Shown piece after piece: positions 1 to 10,500 of a stretch of 64,000 bases of DNA. The DNA is taken from assembly GCA_029449235.1 (NCBI GenBank), contig JANATG010000006.1, positions 868,001 to 932,000 of the forward strand, written 5' to 3'. The notes under the pieces are model-generated. The model had not been told where the DNA came from and ran no database searches. It saw only the letters and a program-made list of their open reading frames with translations. The position numbers and the translations under genes were made by a program. Source of the stretch: Linnemannia schmuckeri. Its lineage: Eukaryota > Mortierellomycota > Mortierellomycetes > Mortierellales > Mortierellaceae. Position 1 is the first letter of the stretch, and every line of letters begins with the position of its first letter.

Positions 1-1460
1 AACTTCGTCACGATCCAAGACAACCCCGTCAAGAGCACCCTTAGTGTCAGATCCCTTCCCCCTGAGGTACTCTCTCAATGGCAACATCGACGCGTTCCTG
101 CAGGCCTCCTTCAAATCACTTCCTGAAAATCCTGCAGTCTTCTGGACCAGCTTACGGAAATCGAACTTGGGGTCGATCTTGGTCTGCGCCAACATCTATT
201 TCATCAAACATGAACAGTAATAGCAACGAGTGTGAGTATTCGGATCAATGGATGCAACGATGCACTTAGTGCAGCTCCAGGTGCATAACAATATGGCCAA
301 GGAGGCACTCACCAACTTCAAGATATTCATGCGCTGCTCCTCAGAGGGTAGTTTGATGGCAAACCGCTTGGGCATTCTCCTCAAAATGGCAGAGTCAATA
401 TCGTTGGGGCGGTTGGTAGCGCCGAGGACAATGATCCGGGTATCCTCTCCTGTTGTCAGGCCATCCCACATGCTCATAAACTCGGCCTTCATCATGCTGG
501 TGATCTCATGGTCGTTGCTGCGACGCTCTCTCAGGAACGAATCAATCTCGTCAATAAAGATAATGGCGGGCTGCATCTTGTGGGCCAAGGAGAACAAGGC
601 GGCAACCAGCTTGTTGGACTCTCCAAACCACTTGTCAGTCAAGGTCGACACATGCATGTTGATAAAAGTCGCTCCTGATTCCTTGGCAAGAGCCTTGGCC
701 AACATGGTCTTTCCGCAACCAGGGGGTCCGTACAACAACACTCCCTTTGGGGCTCCCAACAGTCCAGAGGCGCTAGTAAAAAGCGCAGGGTGGTTGAGGG
801 GTAAGATGACACTCTCACGCAGGGAACGGATGATAGGATCCAAACCACCAATCTCTAAAGAGGATCGAAGGGTGAAGAACAAACAAAAGAATAAGGAGGA
901 AGAGAGTGAGGGATCAGTTGGTTACGTCCCATCTCTTCCCAAACAGCAAAGCAATCGGCACAGACACACAAACAAGTAGTCCCCCTTTTTTACTCTCTCC
1001 CCTCCTGCAACTCATTCCTTCGCCTTTCAAAACACAAGAATCCTTACGGTCAAAGTCAACCTTGATGTCCTCTGGGTGAATGACTTCGGATGCGATAACC
1101 TGCTCGTACTCGTTCAACTTGATATCGCGATGCTACCAAGCACAATATATAAAAATGACTGACGTCAGGCAAGACAGACGGATAGAGAGAAGAACCCTTA
1201 CATTGAACGTTTCCGGAGGGAGAGAGGAAGAGGATTGTTGGACAAAATAACAAAAAATATTTCTGAGCACAAAAAAATGTTGAAATTGATTCCTTCCTTA
1301 CCCCGAGCCGATCCAGGACTTTGGCGCTCTTTTCATGTGCATCCTTCTTTTTCGTTTTTAAGGGATCCATCGAGGAGATGATATACTTGAATGCATAGTA
1401 GAATGCAGCCTGCGACAAGGCAAATAGAGCCACTAGGGGTATCCACAAGACATTATGCAT
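1..1460 (-). CDS. MSP1: Msp1/ATAD1-type mitochondrial outer-membrane AAA-ATPase (C-terminus off the window)
   Basis: Exons 1460-1302, 1132-1048, 854-313 and 183-1 join in frame and give about 323 visible residues; the C-terminus lies left of position 1. An N-terminal hydrophobic segment (about residues 4-24, WIPLVALFALSQAAFYY) is a signal anchor. It is followed by a linker and a single AAA domain with Walker A GPPGCGKT, Walker B IIFIDEIDSF, sensor-1 ATNRPNDID and the arginine pair in AILRRMPKRF. Family knowledge: Msp1 extracts mislocalised tail-anchored and stalled import substrates from the mitochondrial outer membrane and peroxisomes. The start is the first ATG before the anchor; an in-frame TTG two codons upstream is not needed. 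The last visible exon carries the start of the AAA lid (GFSGSDLKEACRNAS). Confident family call from anchor plus ATPase. Confidence 0.93.
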
Positions 1461-2030
1461 AGGCAAGGTTAGTTTTCAGGAACAAAGACAGCACGGCTCC
1501 TTTCATCTATGGCTCCATCAATAGCTCAGTGTTTGTTCCTGAAGACGAAGGCTCCTGTGTGTGCTCGGAAGTGTAGTTCCAGAAGCCTTCGGCGTCCTGT
1601 TGTCTTGGTGTCAATAATAATAAGCACGCAAAGGCTGTCTGTAGGGTTGCTTGTTGCCGCAGTGTTACGAATGCGGGCGGCATCGTTTGGCGATGCGGAC
1701 CTGGAATGGTCTTCTAGCGCCTTTCATAGTATTGCTTCTCGCCAAGCCAAGTGATGCGGTGCGCTACCTCCTGCTTGCTGAAAGAAAAAAGTGCCGGGTC
1801 GAAGTGTAGGCTCGAATGAGTGTTGCGAATGAGCGAGAGTTGACTTACAGTCGGCGATGTACTTCTTAGTCTGGGGTTGCATCTGAGAAGAAGGGGGAGG
1901 GAGAAAGGAAGTGGGGTGCTGAGGAAAGAAGGGATCGGCTGCGATGGAACAAAATTCAAAGACAAGGAAAAGAAAGAGGGTTTATTCAAAAATGGACAAA
2001 GAAATGTTTCACGTGACAAGTAACGTAAAT
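1461..2030. other. Intergenic: transporter 3' end and Msp1 promoter
   Basis: No convincing coding exon. It must hold the 3' UTR of the transporter on the right and the promoter of the Msp1 gene. It contains CACGTGAC at 2010-2017, which on the minus strand reads GTCACGTG, a bHLH-type E-box. Short open frames on either strand here lack domain content and splice support. Confidence 0.6.
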
Positions 2031-4021
2031 TTATTTTACAAGGCGTTGCTGGGTGTGATGGCGGTAGGCCATCAAGGCAAAGAGGACGACACCACCAGCA
2101 AACCACATGGCTGCATCGTATCCAATCATAGCCTTATAGTTGCCAGCCTGCTCAAAGATCTTGCCAGCAATAGGCAGCGTAAACAGGTTTCCTGGGGTGT
2201 TGATCAGGTAGATAATCGTCAGTCCAGATGCCAAATCGGCAAGTCCGGCAATGTTGGCAGTGATCGATGCGATCATCGTAAAGAATGCTCCCGAGAAGAA
2301 CCCGTACACAATCGAGAACGCTAGCAACGCTCCGTGAGTCGTTGCAAACATCCAAATAAAACAACTGGCTCCTGTTGCAATAAATGAGACTCCTGCGACT
2401 GGGATGGCACCTAACCGATCTCCTGCAATTCCAATCAGAATTCGTCCGACGGCATTGGCTCCCGACATGATGGCCAGCAATTGTCCTCCTTGAACGTTGG
2501 GGTCCAATCCGATGACATCCTTGGCAAAGGAGGGTACATAGGTGAATGGGACCACATAGGCGAAACCAAAGAGACAAGAACAGAGGAACCAGAGCAAAAA
2601 ACCGAAATCCTTCATGATGGACCAGTTCATGACCTCGCGCTTGGTCTCGACAGGAGGGCCAGCAAGCTGACGCGGGGCTCGCATCACAATAGCCGCAAAG
2701 GCCGTGCAGACAAAATGGAAGATGGCAAAGATTCTCAAGGTCCAGTAGATATCGACAGCATTGATCAGTGCAGGGATCACGAATCCAAGGCCAAGACCTC
2801 CAATACCGGCACCACAGAAACAGATGCCCATCGCCAGACCACGGTGCTTGTCGTACCACAGAGGTGGGATGGCTGTTGCGGCAATGTTGAGAAATGAGGC
2901 ACCGATTCCAAACATGACACCCTGGGTCAGGTAGAGTTGCCAGAGCTCGGTGCACCAGGAGGCGAGGAGGAGACCCAAGGATGCGATGATACAGCCTGCC
3001 CAAAGGGTGATCTTGTGTCCGAATCGGTTCATGACTGGTCCTGCAATGATAGTGAAGCCGAACTGGAAACCACTGGCGAGAGAACCGACAAAGGAGATGG
3101 ACGACTGAGTTTGGCCCCGGGTACCGTAGATATCGTTGTATTTGGCCTGGAAGACACCGTAAATAGAGACATATCCGATTAGAGCTAGGATAATCTAGTG
3201 ACGACAGGTACACAAGGAAAAAAAATTGTTTGTTAGTATTGATAATAATAATAATAAACAAAACGAAAGTTATGCCGAGAATTGGAGCTCCGGACAGACG
3301 GTGTGCGGGGTGTGTTTGTGAGGTGATATATGAGGAGTTGCGGGGTGTGCGGGGTCAGGGCCTTTGTAAGACAGAGTCATTATTCCATGATAAGGATAGG
3401 CAGAACGATACAGCCGAGGGGTGAGTTGTTTGTGATGTTTGAAAGAAAGAGGAGGCATGGAAGGATGGATGGTGGTTCAAGAATGAATGTGCTCTCTTGA
3501 ATTTGCCACGAGTTATGTTCTACACGCAGACACGGACACCGTTACACAAAGCAACAAGACGCAAGACGTTGATCTGATCTGATCTGATCTGATCCAACTC
3601 AAAAACAGAAAGATTCAAACGACAAAACAAACGAAAAAAATCTTACAAGGAAGCCTCCAAAGACGACAAGATATCCGCGGAATCCGCCCTCCATAACAAC
3701 ATCGTCATCACTCATCGCTCCTCTCCGGCTTAGAGACTCCTCGCTATAAGAATCGCTTGCTCCCCTGTCATCCTTGTCGAAGTGAGGAGGATGAAGGCCA
3801 TCCTCAGTTGAAGCATCAATCGTCTTTCTGTCCGAGAACGAATCAGGCCGTGATTGTAACGTTGGGCTGGGAGAAGGTACGGAGATGCCGTTATTGCTGT
3901 TGATGCTGGTGTGGTTGATAGTGGTTGTACTGCTGTTGACGGTCGAGTTCCCATACGTTGCGGCCATTGCTTCTGGCCTGATGTAGGGGTCGGTCGATTG
4001 TTGTTGTGTTTGGTTTGTCAT
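2031..4021 (-). CDS. MFS transporter, monocarboxylate-transporter (MCT/SLC16, fungal Mch) type
   Basis: Two exons, 4021-3647 and 3194-2031, join in phase 0 across a 452-base intron (donor GTAAGA, acceptor CACTAG) and give 512 residues. The first about 110 residues are Ser/Thr/Asn-rich and cytosolic. They are followed by the GGF.GYLVVFGGFL segment that opens the first membrane helix, then about 12 helices. MCT-like signs are the GGF start, GVFQAKYNDIYG after helix 1, and the loop MNRFGHKITLWAG between helices 2 and 3. A long polar loop (about residues 290-310) separates the two six-helix halves. Family knowledge: these carry monocarboxylates or related organic acids, and some fungal members take up riboflavin; the substrate cannot be read from sequence. 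The intron interrupts helix 1. Confidence 0.85.
3571..3595. repeat. GATCT microsatellite
   Basis: Five tandem 5-bp units (GATCT x4, then GATCC) inside the transporter intron. Confidence 0.9.
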
Positions 4022-4366
4022 CGGAGGCAGCAGAGGGTATAGCAGTTCAGACAGCGAAAAGAAGAGAAAGAAATCTCCGATCGAAGGATGGGGTAGAGGT
4101 CAAAAAAGGCAAGTTGTTTTGATGCGGGGGTGGGAGTTGAAGAAAAACAAGAATTGAAAAAGAAATGAGAGAGACGGTAACCTTCAAGGATGAATCAAGA
4201 AACGTAGTGTTTGAGAGCGAGAAAAGGATGGATATCGCGTGGGGTTATGTTGCACAAAGGATACAGGGATGGACGGTGCAGGGTATTTGAGCAAAAAAAA
4301 AAGCGGTAAGATGGGTGATTGAAAGTGAGGATATGGTTACAAATGAAAAGAAATGGAGAAGAGGAA

Positions 4367-4397
4367 GAGAGAGAGAGAAAGAAAGGGAGAGAGAAAA

Positions 4398-4428
<31 letters not shown>

Positions 4429-4432
4429 GAGA
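4367..4432. repeat. GA-rich microsatellite (GAGA/GAAA)
   Basis: Imperfect run of GAGA and GAAA units upstream of the transporter start; pure purine on the + strand. Confidence 0.8.
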
Positions 4433-4662
4433 GAAGGATCAGAGAAAAAAAGATAGGGAAAGCACCATAAATACCAAAAAAAAACAGGGTATGTGTCGAT
4501 ACTAGAGTGTTGACAAAAGAAAAAAATTGCTTCTCCGGGGGTGCCAGTGAGTGGTGCTAGCTGGTAGGTGGCTGAAAGGCTGAAAGGCACATCTTAGAGT
4601 CCCCTTCCTAAAAGTAGTCATTGAAAAGAGACGGTTTCAAACCCCTTTAGAACTCATTCTGA

Positions 4663-4751
4663 CTTTCTCAGTCTTCATCCGGTGTGGGGAAAAACAGTCT
4701 CCCACTCTCTCTTTCTCAGTCTTCATCCAGTGTGGGGAAAAATAGTCTCCC
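4663..4751. repeat. Two-copy tandem duplication, 48-bp period
   Basis: 41-base copies at 4663-4703 and 4711-4751 begin CTTTCTCAGTCTTCATCC and end CAGTCTCCC or TAGTCTCCC. They differ at two sites, both transitions. The conserved core TGTGGGGAAA recurs a third time near 4911. Confidence 0.9.
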
Positions 4752-5778
4752 TCTCTATCTTACTCGTTCTTTATGAATCAAGTCTAGGCTGCCCTGGTTT
4801 GTTTTTATTTACGAAAAAGTACCTTCGTAGCAGTGACATGGCCATGGTAATGATTTCCTCTATGGTAAAATTGAGTTTTCAAAGGTCCTGGATCCAGAAT
4901 ACGCACAATATGTGGGGAAATTAAAGTCGTTGTTTGTTTATTGTTCGATTCCAACTCGTTGATAGAAGTGGAAATTGAAGCACCCCCAAATCCCTAACCT
5001 CTCTTCCGAGCCACACTCATTCCTGGCTTGTGCATCCAAGCGACTTCAAGACGGGTTGTAAGATTTTGCATGGATAACCTCTTGTGTTGATCATTGACCC
5101 TTTACCCCTTTCTTCCCTTATCGCGCCTCATCATCCGTGTTCGAATCGCAACTCGAAACAGCGCATCCAATCTGGGGTTGTGAACCGGAATGGCAGTAAA
5201 GCTTTCTTCGGATTAATCAACGAGCACAATCTTCCCCTTTTTAGCTTTGGAGTAAAAGAGGGGGATGATAGAGCGTAGCGAGACGAGGAGAAAGTGAGCC
5301 AGTTGCAATCGCAATTGAGAAAAAGAGCCATCTGGCTTTCACGCCATAAGCCAGTGGATGCTGCCGGTGATCTGGCTCATCGTGTCTGAACCAGGCAAGG
5401 TAAGACGCTCCTTCTCATCCTTTCTCCCATCTTCCTTCGTTACCGCCCACTCTCGCTAAAATTTAAAGGATCGCCGTTATTTTTTAGTTGATAGACGGAC
5501 GAAATGGGAATGTGGAATGGGTCGATAGCAATTAAACAATATCCTTCTTGCTCGATCGATGGATTCTAGACTCAACCGCCCTGCAATCGCCTGTCTCTCG
5601 TTGTCCGTTGCGACGATTGTCGTTTTGTCGTATTCGATCCGTCCGTCGGCCGGTCGTCTCACTCGAAATACGACCGGGCCAAAAGAAAGTCGATTTTATC
5701 GGGTCGACTGCGGGGAGGGGGGATATATTGCCATCATAATCATCCGTTCTTCTAAGACGTGTCTTTATTTTCTAGAGA

Positions 5779-5786
5779 TATAAAAA
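5779..5786 (+). promoter_or_regulatory. TATA box (TATAAAAA)
   Basis: TATAAAAA about 240 bases upstream of the ATG at 6022, in a sensible place for a core promoter of the secreted-protein gene. Confidence 0.55.
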
Positions 5787-6021
5787 CCCACCGTTTGCCA
5801 TACCCCACACCACCGCCATCGTCATCATTATCGTCATCCGTCCACATCCCCATCTACACCGTTATCGGTCATTCGTCTGTTGCAGTAGCAAATACTCTTC
5901 TTTGATAATATATCACCGCATTATATCTACTTGTATTCATCCCTCTTCCTTTTCTTTAATCCTCGCATTTTTTTTTTTAGTCCTCACCATCCCTTGCTTG
6001 TTGACAATTACGTCCACCAAA

Positions 6022-7128
6022 ATGGCTGCTCCACTCCGCCCCCGCTCCACATCCTCAACATCACCACGCCGGCCATTCTCCCTCTGGTCTACCACTACAA
6101 CACTCACCTTCCTCACCATATCCCTCCTCACCCTCTCTACTCTCCCTATTACACCCTTCACCGAAGCAGCACCCGCAAAACACACTCTCGCTCCCGCTAA
6201 CCTCCTAACCTCAATGTCCATCCAATTCTCGGACACAGCCCCTCTCCCTCTCCAACTCCAAATCGAATCCCAAGTCCGCGGCTCTCAAAAACTAGCCTAC
6301 CTCCCCACCACCGGTCCCTCCCTCGACTTCTATTACCTCAACTATCGACCCACCTATCTTGCTGGCTCTGGCCAAATCGATTTCTGGATGTTGACACCAG
6401 AGGGAAGCCAGGCACCGGCGACGGGGTCGTTAGAATTGTTTGATGAGTATGGCAAGATCCGGTTGGCGACACTTGTGGAGGAGGGGACAGAGATTCCGAG
6501 GGAAGTCGCGAATAAGAACCAACCGTTTTTGTGGAAGTCGTGGAAGATCCCCAAGACCCTGCAGGCTGACTTCGACTTTTCGGAAAAGTTTCGCATCGTC
6601 CTCAAGACCTCGGACCATATCGCAGCTGCCAAGAAAGCCGCCGCCGCCAGCGCCAACGCCAATGCCAACGGCAACAAGAACGAGAAACGCCAATTCGATG
6701 ACGCGGGGCTGGTCGACTTTTTGTTGGTCAAGAACAAGAACAAGCACGTCACCTCAGCCGACAACGCCTCGACGCTGAAATTCATGGGCGCAGGGAATAT
6801 GGTGGTTCAGGATCGTCAGTTCCGGATCAAAGGGCTGGCAGCTTCCCCGGGCGGTAAACCCAACCCTGCTAAATTGAATGTCAACCCTATCAACACCTCT
6901 CCCAAGTCTGACGACAAGTCTACCACTACCTCGTCCAACAGTAACAACAATGTCAAGCCAAACAAGGACGGCAAAACGGTGACGGTCGACAAGTCTTCGA
7001 ACGACAAAGGTAGAAATGTGCAGGCGACTGCAGCGCGTTCTGCTGTCTCTCCTGCTGCTCACGCGCCACAATTCACCGCGCTCATGGCCGTCGTCCTCGC
7101 CGCCACCATGGGTGCATCGTTCTTTTAA
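6022..7128 (+). CDS. Secreted, probably GPI-anchored protein of unknown function
   Basis: Single exon, 368 residues from the ATG at 6022 (context CCAAAATGG). An in-frame ATG at 5902 would add 40 hydrophobic residues but has a poorer context and precedes a normal signal peptide, so I chose 6022. A basic N-terminus is followed by a hydrophobic stretch (about residues 23-43) and a likely cleavage near TEA-APA. The central part has beta-rich motifs such as LDFYYLNYRPTYLAGSGQID, then an Ala/Asn-rich linker, a KR dibasic site, and a Ser/Thr/Asn/Lys-rich tail. The C-terminus ends in a hydrophobic helix with no residue after it (TALMAVVLAATMGASFF), as in GPI-attachment signals. It is probably a cell-wall or surface protein; I do not recognise a named family. 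AATAAA lies at 7297-7302. Confidence 0.75.
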   Translation: MAAPLRPRSTSSTSPRRPFSLWSTTTTLTFLTISLLTLSTLPITPFTEAAPAKHTLAPANLLTSMSIQFSDTAPLPLQLQIESQVRGSQKLAYLPTTGPSLDFYYLNYRPTYLAGSGQIDFWMLTPEGSQAPATGSLELFDEYGKIRLATLVEEGTEIPREVANKNQPFLWKSWKIPKTLQADFDFSEKFRIVLKTSDHIAAAKKAAAASANANANGNKNEKRQFDDAGLVDFLLVKNKNKHVTSADNASTLKFMGAGNMVVQDRQFRIKGLAASPGGKPNPAKLNVNPINTSPKSDDKSTTTSSNSNNNVKPNKDGKTVTVDKSSNDKGRNVQATAARSAVSPAAHAPQFTALMAVVLAATMGASFF

Positions 7129-7528
7129 GTACGTTTTTTTTTCTTGCTCCATATATCTGTCTTTATTACCCTTTCATACCATATTCACCACTCATCTTCA
7201 AGGATCCTATTTTCTAATTCCCTCTTTTGTCCTTTTTTTATTACCCTGCATCATTTTGTACAACTTTATACTGCATAACACACAATACCTGTTCCTAATA
7301 AACCAATGTTAACGTCCACAAAACATTGCGTATGATAATGCTTTCTGAACAGAACTCAAAATACGAGTTCGCTGTCGTTGTTTTTGTTATTAGAAGTTTT
7401 TTTAGGATGCTGTAGAATCAAGAGGTGTGTAGTAAGATAATATAAAAACAATGATGGGAACAACTGAACAAATGAATAAAAAGAACAGAAATGAAACTAT
7501 AGTCGCATATAAACAAGTTGGATAAGTG
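7129..7528. terminator. Convergent 3' ends, polyadenylation signal AATAAA at 7297-7302
   Basis: 400-base space between two convergent genes. It is AT-rich, with AATAAA 169 bases after the stop of the + strand gene. No coding evidence. Confidence 0.5.
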
Positions 7529-10500
7529 CTAATCCAAGTTTTTGCGAACTTTCTTTCGTCCTCCTCCAAGAGCCTCAAACTCCTGTAAAAGGCCGTTAGC
7601 AACCTCAGGCTGGTTCAGCCAGTCCTTCAACTGCTGCGTCGTCGACCGTGTCTCCGCCCGCGCTGTCAGACATCTCAACAACAGCTCACGCGACATTGTC
7701 CCAGCCACCTCCTTCTCAAGCTGGAATCGAATCTGTGAGTCGCTCGAGACCAAATACCGAATCGTCTTCAAATCGTCCTCGATCGCACCATTCCAGGGTG
7801 ACTTGCCGCTGAATGTCCTCCAGATCAGCACACCAAGCGAATACACATCCTCAGATCGAGGGTCAACTGGAGCAAGAGGAGCGTGGTCGTGCTTGGTTTT
7901 GGGAAGGGTCAGGATCGACCGGTAGAGCTTGTATCCGTGATCAGGCGGCAAGACCACGAGAGGCAACAGCGCAAGTTCTTCTTTCGAGACATGGTCCCGC
8001 ATGCTCCACCGCTGAACCTCGGCTGGGTTGACAAAGACAGACTTGCCGAAATCAATCACTTTGATAAGAGGACGAGGCGACTGATCCTCAAGGAGCTCAT
8101 GCGGGTCCTCGTCCACCATGATGTTGACCTCGCTCAAGTCCCGATGTGCTAATCCTGCGCGATGGATAGCACACATGGCAGAAACCATCTCCCGAATCAA
8201 GCTTAACTTCTGGCAAGGGGTGGGGTGTCGGCGGGCATTGGTGGCGTACTGTTTGAGCGTGTATGCGTACCTAGTAAGCGATAAAGTAAATTAAGGGTGA
8301 GTTAACACTGATCATCTGCAACAATTAGGTTCCTTGCACAGCAAGCATTCGGAAGGCAATGAAGCACTTACTTGGTCATGGATAAGCCGACTAGGTGGTC
8401 GTCCTCGTTGTCAATAACCGACTGGATCTGACCGACACCCTGGAAGCCCCTCAGCTTCAGCAAACACGCTACCTCGCGCACACGCTGGTCAAACGACTCT
8501 GCATCCATCTCCTTAAAGTTCTGGACAACAAGTCCGGGCTGACCGCGGACGTGGTATATCCGCTTGAACAATCCATGGGCCGAGTCAACTGTCAATGTTG
8601 GCTCGATCGTGTTCCACCGGGTGTAAGGAACCTTCTTTTGCCGAGCAACCGACTTCAAATCCTGTAGCATCTTGGAGCCTCGCTTCGTGATCTGCTCATT
8701 CAATAACATTCGATCGGGCGCCGAGAGAGACTCCTTGTCCGAGAGATGAGAAGGAGTTGCTGGTACCTGGCTGGACAGAGTATGAACACGGCCAGGAGCG
8801 AGTGGTGTCGATGGCGTCGAGGCGGAAGCAATATGAGACGGATCCATGGCCATACCAGCAGAAGATGTGCCTCGACGGCGAGTAGTCCTAATGACAGTGG
8901 GAAGTCGTAACTTGACCAAATATCGACCTTTGGGTCCGCCATCCTGTATATCCACCCAAGTTGATTTGGACGATGCTGCTACTGGGGTAGCGGCTGAAGC
9001 GGTCGAGCTGGCGCCACGCTTCCGTGGGCTGGTCGTGGTTGGTTCACTGATAGTCGTGGAAGGTGTTGTAATGCCGAGACCGAGTCCTTTCGTGGCTGGG
9101 GGTGTTGATGCCGTAGAGGGAGGCGAGCTGAGGGTGGACTGAGGTGTACCGACAAGTGCTGGTGTCTGTCCTTGATTTTGTGAGGTCTTTGCAATGCCTG
9201 GTAGCAATATGTTCAATGCACTGGCAAAGACCCGTTGGTGCTCCGGTGTATTCTTGGGATCCGAAGAATACGGCACCACCTCATGTCGCATCTTAGAGAG
9301 CACACCCTTCTCGAACCTGGCTGGCACTTCAACCTCAACCTCCATGGCTCTGACACAGACGACAGTCATCCATGCGTTGGGGCAATCCAGATCGCCAACA
9401 GTCACCATGTCATGTCGTTCTCCGATGGGCTTGCCAATTAGAACTTTGGCTGTCATCTTGACCATGCTAATCGGTCCTCCTTGGGTGCCACTACTCTTGG
9501 GACGTCCTGGTCCTCCGGGTGATGAGACCGTTTTTGAGGACTCTGAGCCAGCACCAAATGATCCCATGTATGGCTTGCTGACTTGAATGTCCGTGAGGAT
9601 AGCGACTCTAGCAAAACGCTCATCACCGCACTTGGCCAAGAGACTCCGGTTTTTGTTGATGAACATTCTGACAAACCGTGGTCGTTCAGGCGAGAGCTGT
9701 CCGATCTGATCCGTTGCAATGTCGAAGATAGGTTGGTGGAGGCTAGAGAATAAATCTGTCGAGATATCTGTCATCTTTCGGTCCATCTCCCGAGGAGTGT
9801 GTGCGCGGAACAAATAAAGAGGTCTAAAATCAGGGGAAGGAAATTGTACTTGTCAATGTCATCTCCATGTTGTGGTTATGATTGATTTGAAATCACAGAA
9901 AAAAGGAGGTGGATATGATTAAATCTTTTCGTCGGCGTACCCAGGCAATGTCATAGAGAGGAGCTCTGGCTTGTAAGTCTCATGGGGCAACGGGCCAAAG
10001 TCGAGCTCCCTAAAGGTTGAAGGAGAACAGCGTTTGGCATAAACCATATCGATTAGTATTCTCGAAAGGGTGTACACATGGCGCATAAAAGAGACTGCAT
10101 AAGTTCTTACCCTTGGCGAAAGTTATCCAATTGACCAAGGTAAGAGTTCTGAAATTCTTGAGCTTCCTTATAAATGGTGTGAGTCGCCGAGTTGAAAAAC
10201 GTGGCGTTCTGAACGATCCTGCGAAGGTCACGCTCAAAATCAGCCAGATTGTTGTAAAACTCTGTTACGCCCATCGACATTGCTCCTGAAGCGGCAACGA
10301 GAGTGGCGGCTGAGGGTGGAGCGCCCGATTTTGCACCTGCAACTTCCAGAGTCTTCCACAGTTTCTGTTCGATGGTCCACATATCCATGGGTTTCTTAAT
10401 CAGAACGTGGTAATTTGCAACTGACTGGGGCACCTTAGTAATGAAGTTTTTGCTAAATGTATGCCTGACCAATTTATCCAGGATACCGATGCCCACACGG

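Larger units (their letters stand above)
4022..6021. other. Intergenic 2 kb: divergent promoters of the transporter and a secreted protein
   Basis: No supportable gene. The left part is purine-rich and contains a GAAA/GAGA microsatellite (about 4367-4432). There is a 48-bp tandem duplication at 4663-4751 and a TATA box at 5779-5786 for the gene on the right. Short frames around 5548-5783 have no domain or splice evidence. Confidence 0.6.

Noticed and set aside
5548..5783. Small plus-strand frames before the GPI-type gene
   Set aside because: No domain, lie across the TATA box of the next gene.
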